Under the pieces are notes generated by a model that saw only the letters and a program-made list of their open reading frames with translations, was not told where the DNA came from and did not search any database. The position numbers and the translations under genes are program-made. A stretch of 64,000 nucleotides of DNA from Steroidobacter gossypii (GTDB lineage Bacteria > Pseudomonadota > Gammaproteobacteria > Steroidobacterales > Steroidobacteraceae), in assembly GCF_016801985.1 (NCBI RefSeq), contig NZ_JAEVLS010000002.1:1426001-1490000 (forward strand), read 5' to 3'. Shown here in pieces: positions 28,288-36,859 of this stretch. Within the stretch, counting starts at the first letter, position 1; every line of letters begins with the position of its first letter.

Positions 28288-30648
28288 TCAGTGAACATCC
28301 AACAGGGAATACAGGTCCATCTGGCGGCTGTCGCCGATGACCTGCTCGAAATCGAGGCCTAGGGTCGCGAGCACCGGCTCGGCCACCGGTTTGATCTGCT
28401 TGATCACGTAGTGCTCGCGGTCGAGCGGATGTTTGATGTTGTCGATGGGCTCGGGGCCGCCGGTCGTGATGACGTAGCTGATCAATCGGCCCAGCGGCTG
28501 CGTCGACTTGCGAGCCGCAACGACGTGCGGCGGCGTGGTCGCCGTGTACTCCTCGGTGTCCTTCCGCAGGCTCTTCTTGTAGACGAGCGCATCGTCCAGC
28601 TTGCCATCACGCACTTTGCCCACGATGCCCGCAAGATAGATATCGACCGGCTGATCGGTGAACAGGCGATGGTAGAGCTCGCGCTGAACCTGCTTGGCGA
28701 GCGCGGTCCAGTCACGTCGCACGACTTCCATGCCGACGAACTGCACGCCATCGATGTCGTTCGCGTTGAGCAGGCCCGCATAGCGTTTGCTCGCGCCTCT
28801 GGTACTGCCTCTCGCGCGCGGCAGGAACAGTCGCAAATAGAGTTTCTCGAACTTGAGCTCGAGCTTGCTGGTGACGCGCCACGCCCCGTCGATGTAGCGC
28901 GCGATGTCCTGATTCAACCTGGCCGCAAGCGCCTTGCCCTGCGCGCGCGCCTCCTCCGCGTCCTGCATGCCAGAGCGTACGAACAAGCTGTCGGTGTCGC
29001 CATAGAGGACCGTGTAGCCTGCGCTTTCGAACCACTGCTTCGACCACAGCAGAATCTCACGACCGGTGCCCGTGATCGAATTCGCGAGCGCCGGGTTGTA
29101 GAACCGGCAGGCCGGCGTGCCAAGCACGCCGTAGCAGGAGTTCATCAGGATCTTGATGGCGCCCGACGCCACCTCATCGCCGTTCTTCTTCGCCACATCG
29201 CGCCGTGGAAACAGATCATCGAGCAACCTGGGCAGGATCGCCGGCTCCCGGCGGAATGCGCCCCCGGGCGTCTCGATCAAGTCATCATCCGGCTCGGGCC
29301 GCGCCACATACGACAACGGATCGATGTTGAACGTGCGAATGATGCTCGGATACAGACTCTTGAAGTCGAATACCCAGACGTGCTTGTGCAGTCCCGTGAG
29401 CGGTTCGAGCACGTGACCGCCCTGCTGAGCCTCGTAGACGCGCGCGTCGCTGGATCGCACCGTCGGCGCGACGATCCCGCGCTTTTCGAGTTCCGACAGA
29501 TACAGGAAGTCGAAGGAGGCGATGCTGGCGGCAACCCGATCGGGCGTCATGCCGGTCAGCTGACTGCGCGCCACCGCGAGCTGAATCACGTTGAGCTTCG
29601 CGACGATCTCATACGCGAGGCGTGCGTCCGTGCGTGCGTACAGTGCAAACGCCGGCAGATCGTTGCGATAGTTGTGCAGGATCTCCGCAAGCCGATCGCG
29701 GACATCGCCGTGGACCGCCTTGCCCTCGCCCAGCACTTCACGAGCGACGGCATCGAGCGAGTAATCCTCCATGCGCACGAATGCGCCGCGCAGCAGATCG
29801 ATGCCGTCCATGACCAGTCGGCCCGGAATGCTCGCCTGCCCGCTGCCGAAATAACCCTCGGCCTTGCGGATCCGGATCGCGCCGGCATCGCGCCCCAGGT
29901 TGAACGGATGTCGCAGACGCTGGGCGAGTCGCTGAAGCATCGTCAGGTCGAAGTCGATGATGTTCCAGCCGGTGATGACATCCGGATCCAGCCGCTGGAT
30001 CCTCTCGCAGAAGGCATTGAGCGCGGAGTACTCATCGAGGCAGCGCGTTGCCTTCTCCGGCATGGGCCGGTCGCTGCCATCGACGATGAGCACCTCGTCG
30101 ATCTCATTCGAATACATCGAGATCGCGAGCAGCCGCTCGCCCTTGCCGTCGGTTTCGATATCGAATGACAGCACGCGCGGCTCGATCCGCACGTCCGCCG
30201 GCGTCATCACGGGATTATCGAAGGTCCAGGTGATGGACTCGCCCGGCGTCGCCTCGCCTTCGATCTCACAGCCGCCCTTGATGCCGCGCTCGATCAGGTA
30301 GCGAATGGCGAATCGCACGTCGGCCTCGTAGGTATCGATGCCCGCATCGTGCAATCGATCTCGCAAGCCCGGCACATCGCCGGGCGTTTCCATGTCGAAG
30401 CGCGAGACCGGCTCGCCAAGGAACGTGCGCTTCTCCAAAGGGATTGGCCGCTGCGAAGTAAGATGGCTCGCCCGCTCGAGGTCGGCAGTGCGGATATAGA
30501 AGTGTGGACGCTGCCGGTCGTCGCGCACCAGAAAGGTCCCGCCGTCCTCCAGCCGCCCATAAATATGAATGACAGGCGTCCTCGACCCGGCCGGGCCGGA
30601 GACGATGCGATAACTGGCTTGAAGAATGAAACCGCGGAGCTTGAGCAC
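28288..30648 (-). CDS. polB: DNA polymerase II (family B)
   Basis: 786 residues from GTG 30648 (VLKLRGFILQASY), where homology begins; a longer frame to 30768 has no conserved residues and overlaps an operator-like palindrome. Proofreading motifs are Exo I SFDIETDG, Exo II NIIDFDL and Exo III YARTDARL. Polymerase motifs are DFKSLYPSII, KILMNSCYGVLG and YGDTDSLF. All catalytic acidic residues are present. Pol II is usually an SOS-induced enzyme for replication restart and translesion synthesis; I did not find a clear LexA box. Confidence 0.93.
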   Translation of the reverse strand: MLKLRGFILQASYRIVSGPAGSRTPVIHIYGRLEDGGTFLVRDDRQRPHFYIRTADLERASHLTSQRPIPLEKRTFLGEPVSRFDMETPGDVPGLRDRLHDAGIDTYEADVRFAIRYLIERGIKGGCEIEGEATPGESITWTFDNPVMTPADVRIEPRVLSFDIETDGKGERLLAISMYSNEIDEVLIVDGSDRPMPEKATRCLDEYSALNAFCERIQRLDPDVITGWNIIDFDLTMLQRLAQRLRHPFNLGRDAGAIRIRKAEGYFGSGQASIPGRLVMDGIDLLRGAFVRMEDYSLDAVAREVLGEGKAVHGDVRDRLAEILHNYRNDLPAFALYARTDARLAYEIVAKLNVIQLAVARSQLTGMTPDRVAASIASFDFLYLSELEKRGIVAPTVRSSDARVYEAQQGGHVLEPLTGLHKHVWVFDFKSLYPSIIRTFNIDPLSYVARPEPDDDLIETPGGAFRREPAILPRLLDDLFPRRDVAKKNGDEVASGAIKILMNSCYGVLGTPACRFYNPALANSITGTGREILLWSKQWFESAGYTVLYGDTDSLFVRSGMQDAEEARAQGKALAARLNQDIARYIDGAWRVTSKLELKFEKLYLRLFLPRARGSTRGASKRYAGLLNANDIDGVQFVGMEVVRRDWTALAKQVQRELYHRLFTDQPVDIYLAGIVGKVRDGKLDDALVYKKSLRKDTEEYTATTPPHVVAARKSTQPLGRLISYVITTGGPEPIDNIKHPLDREHYVIKQIKPVAEPVLATLGLDFEQVIGDSRQMDLYSLLDVH

Positions 30649-30753
30649 GGGCGAATTGTGCGCTAAGTGAGGCCTCGCTGCGAGTGCAACTGGCCAGCCT
30701 TTCATCCCGCTGTTGCGGGGAGAAAACCTGCCAGAACTGTGAGCGCACCCGAT

Positions 30754-30770
30754 ACTTGACATCGTCAAGT
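30754..30770. promoter_or_regulatory. Perfect inverted repeat, MarR-type operator candidate
   Basis: ACTTGAC-ATC-GTCAAGT: two 7-bp arms around 3 bases, in the gap between the divergent DNA polymerase II and MarR-GNAT genes. Size and TTGAC/GTCAA half-sites are typical of MarR dimer operators. The TTGACA part could double as a -35 box for the rightward gene. Confidence 0.5.
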
Positions 30771-30885
30771 AATTGCGCGATGTTTTGTTCGAACAAAGAA
30801 TTCCGCCGACGAGTGCATCGAAAGCATGGCTGAGGAAGCGGAAATCGGGCTCGCGCCCGCACGGCTATCCTTCGATGAGCAGGAC

Positions 30886-30911
30886 GGAGGCGGCGGGAAT
30901 CGAACCCGCCT
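30886..30911 (-). tRNA. tRNA 3'-end fragment (T arm plus acceptor strand), not a full gene
   Basis: On the minus strand a T-stem/loop (GCGGG TTCGATT CCCGC) is followed by GCCTCCG, as at the 3' end of tRNA-Ser, or of tmRNA apart from the last base. No matching 5' acceptor half (GGAGGC) or anticodon arm occurs within 120 bases, so it is only a fragment. Such 3'-end copies are often left by integrases as attachment-site duplicates. Confidence 0.45.
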
Positions 30912-30977
30912 TCCGCACGGATAACGTTGAGAGGCACGAGGGAGCCGGCGCGTCACGCCGTGGACAGGATCAGCATC

Positions 30978-31904
30978 ATGAGTGCAGCCATCGACTCCAT
31001 CATCTCCGATGTCCGCCAGTTCAATCGCTTCTACACCAAAACCATCGGCGTGCTTGGCGAGGGCATGCTCGGTTGCGGCTACTCGCTGAGCGAGGTTCGT
31101 GTGCTGTACGAGATCGCCAATGGCGAAAACGTCATGGCCGCGGACCTGGTGCGAACGTTAGGGATGGATTTCGGCTATGTGAGCCGGATTCTCGCGCTGT
31201 TCGAGAAGCGCGGTTTCCTGAAACGCCAGCGCTCCGACACCGACGCCCGCAAATCTCTTCTGATACTCACGACCCGAGGCCGCAAAGCGTTCGAGGCGCT
31301 GAACCAGCAGGCTCGCGATGAGATCGCAAAGCTCCTCGAGCCGCTTGCCACCCATCAACAATTGCAGTTGCAAGCGAATCTGCGCCAGGTGCAATCCCTG
31401 CTCGACCCCGCGGAACGAAGCACGCAGGTGAAGCTACGGACACATCGGGCCGGCGACATGGGATGGATCATCCAGCGGCACGGCGCGCTGTATGAAAAGG
31501 AATATGGCTTCAATGCCGATTTCGAAGCGCTCGTGGCCGAGATCTGCGCAAAGTTTCTGCGGGAATTCGATGCGACCAAGGAGCGGTGCTGGATCGCAGA
31601 GCTCGGCGATGCGCCGGTCGGCACCATCATGCTGGTCCGTGGGGCCGAGGGCGTCGCGAAATTGCGATTGCTGCTGGTCGAGGACAGCGCAAGAGGCCTG
31701 GGCGTCGGGCGCATGCTCGTGCAGGCGTGCATCCAATTCGCCCGTGAGGCCGGCTACGACGCCATCACACTCTGGACACAAAGCAATCTTTCTGCCGCCC
31801 GCAAACTTTACCTATCCGCAGGCTTCAAACTGGAGCATAGCGAGCCGCACGTGAGCTTCGGTCAATCCCTCGTGGGCGAGACCTGGACTCTGCCTCTAAA
31901 GTAA
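30978..31904 (+). CDS. MarR-family regulator fused to GNAT acetyltransferase
   Basis: 308 residues from ATG 30978 (AGGA upstream). Residues 1-150 form a MarR winged helix (YSLSEVRVLYEIANGE, MDFGYVSRILALFEKRGFL, ARKSLLILTTRG). Residues 155-308 form a GNAT domain with the acetyl-CoA loop ARGLGVGRMLVQ and SAARKLYLSAGF. This two-domain form is a known family; substrates are not established. The palindrome at 30754 is a likely autoregulatory site. Confidence 0.9.
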   Translation: MSAAIDSIISDVRQFNRFYTKTIGVLGEGMLGCGYSLSEVRVLYEIANGENVMAADLVRTLGMDFGYVSRILALFEKRGFLKRQRSDTDARKSLLILTTRGRKAFEALNQQARDEIAKLLEPLATHQQLQLQANLRQVQSLLDPAERSTQVKLRTHRAGDMGWIIQRHGALYEKEYGFNADFEALVAEICAKFLREFDATKERCWIAELGDAPVGTIMLVRGAEGVAKLRLLLVEDSARGLGVGRMLVQACIQFAREAGYDAITLWTQSNLSAARKLYLSAGFKLEHSEPHVSFGQSLVGETWTLPLK

Positions 31905-31984
31905 GCCGGCGCGCCGGCACTGTTCCTGGAACGATGCCCGCGCTGAATCATTCAGTGAGCACATCGAACGATGGACAAGCGAAG

Positions 31985-32506
31985 ATGGCCACCGCTCGCA
32001 AACATCGCTGGTCGCAACGGGTCACCGAAACGAGCGACGCGCTCACCCTGGAGAAAGGCGTCTTCACCCGCAGCAGCGCACGCAGCATCGCTGCCTCCTT
32101 GATGCGCTCCGCCGAGCGAAGCCACAAGCGCAAGTCGAGTCCGTATCGGTCCGCGATGTCCATGCTGACCTTCTACGAGAACCGCGCCGGTAAAACATTA
32201 CCCGCTTCCAGCCGGCGCAAGCTCGAGGCCGCCAAGGAGGAATTGCGCAACCTCTACGGAAAGTCCTCGGCCCAGACATCCTCGGCCAAAGCATCCTCAA
32301 CATCCGCCCGACAGGCATCCTCCAAAGCGCGCCGTAGAACCGGCGCCCACCGGACATCCTCAAAGGCACGCGGAAAAACGACCACCCGCCGGACATCCTC
32401 GAAGGCACGCCGCAACGCCACCGCCCCGACATCCGCGAGGGCGCGACGGAAAACTATCGCCCGACGTCCGCGGCGCAAGACCAACGGCGCCCGCACGCAG
32501 AAATAG
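31985..32506 (+). CDS. DUF3175 protein with histone-H1-like basic tail
   Basis: 173 residues from ATG 31985 (a start at 31934 is also possible). Residues 1-80 match DUF3175: HRWSQRVTETSDALTLEKGV, SIAASLMRSAERS, SPYRSAMSMLTFYENRAGK. The C-terminal 90 residues are Ser/Thr/Ala/Lys/Arg repeats built on T-S-S-K-A-R-R, similar to histone H1 or bacterial H1-like proteins. The underlying DNA is a diverged short repeat. The tail should bind DNA or RNA; function of DUF3175 is unknown. Confidence 0.82.
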   Translation: MATARKHRWSQRVTETSDALTLEKGVFTRSSARSIAASLMRSAERSHKRKSSPYRSAMSMLTFYENRAGKTLPASSRRKLEAAKEELRNLYGKSSAQTSSAKASSTSARQASSKARRRTGAHRTSSKARGKTTTRRTSSKARRNATAPTSARARRKTIARRPRRKTNGARTQK

Positions 32507-32552
32507 CCCCAGCCGGCCGTGCGATCCGGGGAACGTTCCCAGGCGCGGCGCG

Positions 32553-34787
32553 TTGCACCTGCGGTCTTCATCTCACCTCGATCGGGTACCCACCTTGAGC
32601 CGCCGTAGCTTCGCATCGCAATTGCGTGAGGGCCTGCCCCATCCCCGTGGCGCATTTTGGGATGGCCAGGGCACGAACTTTTCACTGTTCTCCGCCCACG
32701 CCACCAAGGTCGAGCTGTGCCTGTTCGATAACGACGGCCAGACCGAGATTGAGCGGATCGAGCTGCCGGAATACACCGACGAGATCTGGCACGGCTACCT
32801 GGTCGATGTGGGCCCGGGCACCGTCTATGGCTATCGCGTGCACGGCCCGTACGAGCCCGAGAACGGCCATCGCTTCAATCCGAACAAACTGCTGATCGAT
32901 CCCTACGCGCGCGAATTCGTCGGCAAGCTGCAGTGGGACCCTGCTCTGTTCGGCTACACGATCGGCGCCGAAGGCGATGATCTCACTTTCGATGAGCGCG
33001 ACAGCGCGCCCTTCATGCCCAAGTGCGTGGTCGCCGATTCAAACTTCGATTGGAAGCAGTCGGTGAGCCCGCTCGTGCCCTGGGATCGCACGATCATCTA
33101 TGAGACGCACGTGCGCGGCTACACCATGAAACATCCGGCCGTGCCCGAGGATCAGCGCGGCACGTTTCTGGGGCTCGCCGCCCCCGAGGTGATCAAGTAC
33201 ATCAAGTCGCTTGGCGTCACCTCCGTCGAGTTGCTGCCCATACACGCGTTCGCGTACGACAGTCACCTGCTCGAGAAGGGTCTCACGAACTACTGGGGCT
33301 ACAACTCCCTCGGCTTCTTCGCGCCGGACCCGCGCTACCTGATCGATCCGCGTCAGGGCGTGCAGGAGTTCAAGGAGATGGTCGCGCGCTTCCATGATGC
33401 GGGACTGGAGGTCATTCTCGATGTGGTCTACAACCACACCGCTGAAGGCAACGAGCGCGGTCCGACGCTTTGTTTCAGGGGCGTGGACAACTTCTCCTAC
33501 TACCGTCTGATGCCGGACCAGAAGCGCTATTACATCAACGACACCGGCACCGGCAATACGCTCGACATGAGTCACCCGCGAGTGATCCAGATGGTCACTG
33601 ACAGTCTGCGCTTCTGGGCGCAGGAGATGCACGTCGATGGCTTCCGATTCGATCTCGGCACCATTCTCGCGCGCGAGCCCAACGGCTTCGACAACCGCAG
33701 CGGCTTCCTCAAGGCCTGCTCGCAGGATCCGGTGCTCAGTCGCCTCAAGCTCATCGCCGAGCCCTGGGATTGCGGCCCCGGCGGCTATCAGGTCGGCGAG
33801 TTTCCGCCGGGCTGGGCGGAATGGAACGATCAGTATCGCGACACTGTTCGTGACTTCTGGCGCGGTGAGGCCTCGGCCGCCAAAGTCTCGCCGCGCCTGT
33901 ACGGCTCGGCCGATATCTTCAACAAGTTCGGTCGCAGGCCCTACGCCAGCATCAACTTCATCACCGCACATGACGGCTTCACGTTGAACGATCTCGTGAG
34001 CTACAACGAGCGGCACAACGAAGCCAACCAGGAGGACAACAAGGACGGCCACGAGCACAACCGCTCCTGGAACTGCGGGGCCGAAGGGCCAACGGACGAT
34101 GAAGGGATCAACACGCTGCGCGGCCGGCAGATGCGCAACTTCCTCGCAACCCTGCTGCTCTCTCAAGGCACGCCGATGCTGCTTGCAGGCGATGAGTTCG
34201 CGCGCACCCAGCAGGGCAACAACAACGCCTACTGTCAGGATAACGACATCAGCTGGGTCGACTGGTCGCTGGCTGAGAAGAACGAGACGCTCGTGCGCTT
34301 CGTACAGCAACTGACGGCGCTGCGCGCGAAGTTTCCGATTCTTCGGCGCAACCGGTTCCTCTCGGCGGAGGAGAATCCGCGCATCGGACTCAAGGAGATC
34401 ACCTGGATCAACGCGACCGGTCAGGAAATGGACGATGAGCACTGGAACGATGAGGGCATGCAGTGCTTCGGCATGCTGCTCGATGGGCGCGCTCAGCCCA
34501 CGGGTCTGCGCCAACGCGGACAGGACGCCACCTTGCTGATCGTGCTCAATGCGTATCACGACCTGGTCGAGTTCACCTTGCCGGGCGATACGCCCGAGGC
34601 GCGCTGGACGCTCTTGATCGACACCAACCTCCCCGATCTGCCGACGGGGCGCAAAGCCATCTTCACGCCCGGTGAAACCTATGGCGTCACGGGCCGATCG
34701 CTGCTGGTCTTCAGCCTCGATGCGCAGTCCGAGTCGGTCCTCAATCGCGCCGTGAAGCCTGCGAACGAGCCTGCGCCTGGGAAGTAA
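32553..34787 (+). CDS. glgX: Glycogen debranching enzyme
   Basis: 744 residues from a TTG at 32553; another TTG at 32598 is equally plausible because there is no ATG near the conserved start LREGLPHPRGAFWDGQG. CBM48 is followed by a GH13_11 barrel: VVYNHTAEGN, GFRFDLGT (nucleophile Asp near 365), LIAEPWDCG (acid Glu near 400) and FITAHDGFTLND (Asp near 470). The MLLAGDE and NAYCQDN segments are typical of GlgX. It hydrolyses alpha-1,6 branches of phosphorylase-limit glycogen. No other glycogen gene is adjacent. Confidence 0.94.
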   Translation: MHLRSSSHLDRVPTLSRRSFASQLREGLPHPRGAFWDGQGTNFSLFSAHATKVELCLFDNDGQTEIERIELPEYTDEIWHGYLVDVGPGTVYGYRVHGPYEPENGHRFNPNKLLIDPYAREFVGKLQWDPALFGYTIGAEGDDLTFDERDSAPFMPKCVVADSNFDWKQSVSPLVPWDRTIIYETHVRGYTMKHPAVPEDQRGTFLGLAAPEVIKYIKSLGVTSVELLPIHAFAYDSHLLEKGLTNYWGYNSLGFFAPDPRYLIDPRQGVQEFKEMVARFHDAGLEVILDVVYNHTAEGNERGPTLCFRGVDNFSYYRLMPDQKRYYINDTGTGNTLDMSHPRVIQMVTDSLRFWAQEMHVDGFRFDLGTILAREPNGFDNRSGFLKACSQDPVLSRLKLIAEPWDCGPGGYQVGEFPPGWAEWNDQYRDTVRDFWRGEASAAKVSPRLYGSADIFNKFGRRPYASINFITAHDGFTLNDLVSYNERHNEANQEDNKDGHEHNRSWNCGAEGPTDDEGINTLRGRQMRNFLATLLLSQGTPMLLAGDEFARTQQGNNNAYCQDNDISWVDWSLAEKNETLVRFVQQLTALRAKFPILRRNRFLSAEENPRIGLKEITWINATGQEMDDEHWNDEGMQCFGMLLDGRAQPTGLRQRGQDATLLIVLNAYHDLVEFTLPGDTPEARWTLLIDTNLPDLPTGRKAIFTPGETYGVTGRSLLVFSLDAQSESVLNRAVKPANEPAPGK

Positions 34788-34865
34788 AGGTTGCCGCGCA
34801 CGAGGCGGGCGTGGACACTACGCGACCCTCCGATGGGAGGGGATCCAACTTTTCAGGAGCTGCCC

Positions 34866-35219
34866 ATGAGCAAGATCGAACGCTACGACGTAGGCCCTCG
34901 CATGAGCGGCATCGTCGTCCATAACGGCACCGTGTATCTCTCCGGTGTCGTCGCCGAAAAGGCCGCCGGCCAATCGGTCGCCGCACAGACAACAGACATC
35001 CTCCAGCAGATCGATGAGGCGCTCGCCTCGGTCGGCAGCGACAAGAGCAAGCTGCTTCAAGCCACCATCTGGCTTGCGGACATGAGCGCCTTCGCGGAGA
35101 TGAATTCGGTCTGGGACAAATGGGTCAGCCCGGGCAATACGCCGGTGCGCGCCTGCGTCGAAGCGAAACTCGCGCAGCCGCAGTGGACGGTGGAGATCCG
35201 GGTGATTGCTGCTCAGTAA
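34866..35219 (+). CDS. RidA/YjgF-family protein
   Basis: 117 residues from ATG 34866, with AGGAG upstream. RidA-like chorismate-mutase fold: VHNGTVYLSGVV, QTTDILQQIDEALASVG, ATIWLADMSAF, GNTPVRACVEAKLAQP with the Arg that holds carboxylates in deaminating members. RidA enzymes hydrolyse reactive enamine/imine intermediates; some related proteins have other roles. It is 78 nt after glgX and followed by a strong terminator. Confidence 0.88.
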   Translation: MSKIERYDVGPRMSGIVVHNGTVYLSGVVAEKAAGQSVAAQTTDILQQIDEALASVGSDKSKLLQATIWLADMSAFAEMNSVWDKWVSPGNTPVRACVEAKLAQPQWTVEIRVIAAQ

Positions 35220-35243
35220 ACATCCGTCGTTTCGTTACTTTGC

Positions 35244-35275
35244 AAACGCCGCGCTGGTCGCGGCGTTTTGCTTTT
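35244..35275 (+). terminator. Rho-independent terminator
   Basis: A perfect 10-bp stem (AAACGCCGCG / CGCGGCGTTT) with a 5-base loop is followed by TGCTTTT, 25 bases after the RidA stop codon. It should end the glgX-ridA transcript. Confidence 0.82.
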
Positions 35276-35495
35276 CGGGCGTCGCACTCCTCAGTCATTC
35301 CCTGATTCCGCCGCCCGCATTGTTTTGTGGTTGGGTCCACCATCGCGCATCGTGCGGTCTACATTGCAACGCCTCACGGAATAGATCACAGAGGCAGCCC
35401 GAGGCCACCGGCCATTCGCCGGAAGCAAGCACCCTGACTCCTCCACATCATTTTCCGCACTGGGGATCCATTGCGCTTCTCCGATCACGCGATTC

Positions 35496-36266
35496 ATGTC
35501 TGAACATTCCATTCTGTGGCGACTGGTTTTGTTGGTCTCGAGCACGCTCCTCAAACGAAGCCGGTTTCTGCGCAAGCATGCGACGACGATCGCTTCGGTG
35601 ACCTTCCTCGCCACAGTCATGATTGCAGGGCCGTGGTTGTACTTTCAGGGCACCTATCAGACGGCGGCGAGCGAATGGCGCACCGTGAGTCTCGATGACG
35701 GCTCGATCGCCCGCCTCGGCCCTCGGACACAGATCAAGGCAAGATTCGATCGTGAGCGCCGTCTCGTGACGCAGTCCTCCGGCGAAGCCACCTACGATGT
35801 CATCCGGGATGTGTATCGCCCCTTCGTCGTCGAGTGTGGCGAGACCACCGTGCTGGCACTCGGGACGAAGTTCGCCGTCCGATGCGATGGCGATGATGTG
35901 AACGTCGTCGTCGTCGAGGGCACCGTCTCGGTGGCTCGCGGCCTGGCTCGCTCCGGCCAGGAGCCTTCCGTCGACTACGTGCGTGCAGATGCCGGCCAGC
36001 AGGTGCAGGTGAATCGGTGGACGCCCCTCACGCCGCGGCCCGTCGATGTCGATGTGGCGCTGGCCTGGGAGCGCGGTCGCATCGTCTTTACCGGCGAGCC
36101 CATCGAGCAGGCCATCGCCGAATTCAACCGGCGCCATCAGCAGCCGATTACCCTTCCCCGCGTGTACCACCCCGACTACAAAGTGTTTGGCGAGTTCGAC
36201 CTGACGGATCCGAGGCGCTTCGTCGAGGTCATGAAATCCTCACCGGCCTTGCAGGCGCCGAAATAG
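35496..36266 (+). CDS. FecR-type protein (anti-sigma-like), orphan
   Basis: 256 residues with one membrane helix (about 31-52, ASVTFLATVMIAGPWLYF). The periplasmic FecR domain shows TVSLDDGSIARLGPRTQIKA, GEATYDVIRDVYRPFVVECG and VLALGTKFAVR, followed by a short STN-like end (FTGEPIEQAIAEFNRRH). The cytoplasmic N-terminus is short and lacks the usual DUF4880 sigma-binding domain. FecR proteins control ECF sigma factors with TonB receptors. The nearest ECF gene is at 39981, on the other strand, so partnership is uncertain. Confidence 0.85.
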   Translation: MSEHSILWRLVLLVSSTLLKRSRFLRKHATTIASVTFLATVMIAGPWLYFQGTYQTAASEWRTVSLDDGSIARLGPRTQIKARFDRERRLVTQSSGEATYDVIRDVYRPFVVECGETTVLALGTKFAVRCDGDDVNVVVVEGTVSVARGLARSGQEPSVDYVRADAGQQVQVNRWTPLTPRPVDVDVALAWERGRIVFTGEPIEQAIAEFNRRHQQPITLPRVYHPDYKVFGEFDLTDPRRFVEVMKSSPALQAPK

Positions 36267-36329
36267 CGCTCGCGGAACTTCACCTCGCCGGCTCCGATTG
36301 TGTGTTTTTCACCGCAACGGCGCTGAACC

Positions 36330-36707
36330 ATGATCCACCACGTTTCGTTGGGGACCAACGATGTGCTTCGGGCTCGTCGATTCTATGACCCGATCTTCGC
36401 CCTGCTCGGCTTTCGGATGTTGAAGTGCGATGACACCGGCGTGCACTATGGGACCGGCGATATACTCTTCAGCCTGGTCGTGCCGACCGACAAGCAGCCG
36501 GCCAGTGCCGGCAATGGCGCCCACATCGCCTTCCAGGCCCGCGACCGGAAGATGGTCGATGATTTCCATGCGATCGCCCTGAAGCACGGCGGCCGCAGTG
36601 ACGGCGCGCCGGGAATCCGCCCGGAATACGATGCCCACTACTATGGTGCGTTCGTGCTGGATCCGGATGGGAACAAGATCGAGGCGGTCACTTACACGGC
36701 GAAGTGA
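36330..36707 (+). CDS. VOC (glyoxalase/bleomycin-resistance) family protein
   Basis: 125 residues, a single VOC module pair: MIHHVSLGTNDVLRARRFYD, LGFRMLK, HIAFQARDRKMVDDFHAIAL, YYGAFVLDPDGNKIEAV. The metal-ligand positions H4 and the late E appear kept. These proteins are enzymes or binding proteins for small hydrophobic molecules; the substrate cannot be inferred. Confidence 0.88.
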   Translation: MIHHVSLGTNDVLRARRFYDPIFALLGFRMLKCDDTGVHYGTGDILFSLVVPTDKQPASAGNGAHIAFQARDRKMVDDFHAIALKHGGRSDGAPGIRPEYDAHYYGAFVLDPDGNKIEAVTYTAK

Positions 36708-36859
36708 CCGGCGCGGCCGACTACGGGGTTCCCCGCAGGCGACTCTTGATCGCCAACCCTGTCTTACACCATAAGGACGGGCGGCACTCAGCTAGGGATG
36801 GCCGCCTGTCACGCGAGAATCAGACAACGGGTGCCGCGCCTTATTAGTTGTGACCTACC

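Noticed and set aside
27598-28362. 254-residue plus-strand frame over the VapB gene and the following gap
   Set aside because: Opposite an intact antitoxin, Ser/Arg/Pro-rich, with no domain.
28411-30168. Plus-strand frame of 585 residues opposite DNA polymerase II
   Set aside because: The minus strand carries all PolB motifs; the antisense product is Arg/Val-rich with no recognisable domain.
33039-34559. Minus-strand frame of 506 residues opposite glgX
   Set aside because: Explained by codon bias of the high-GC glgX frame; no domain, while GlgX catalytic motifs are complete.
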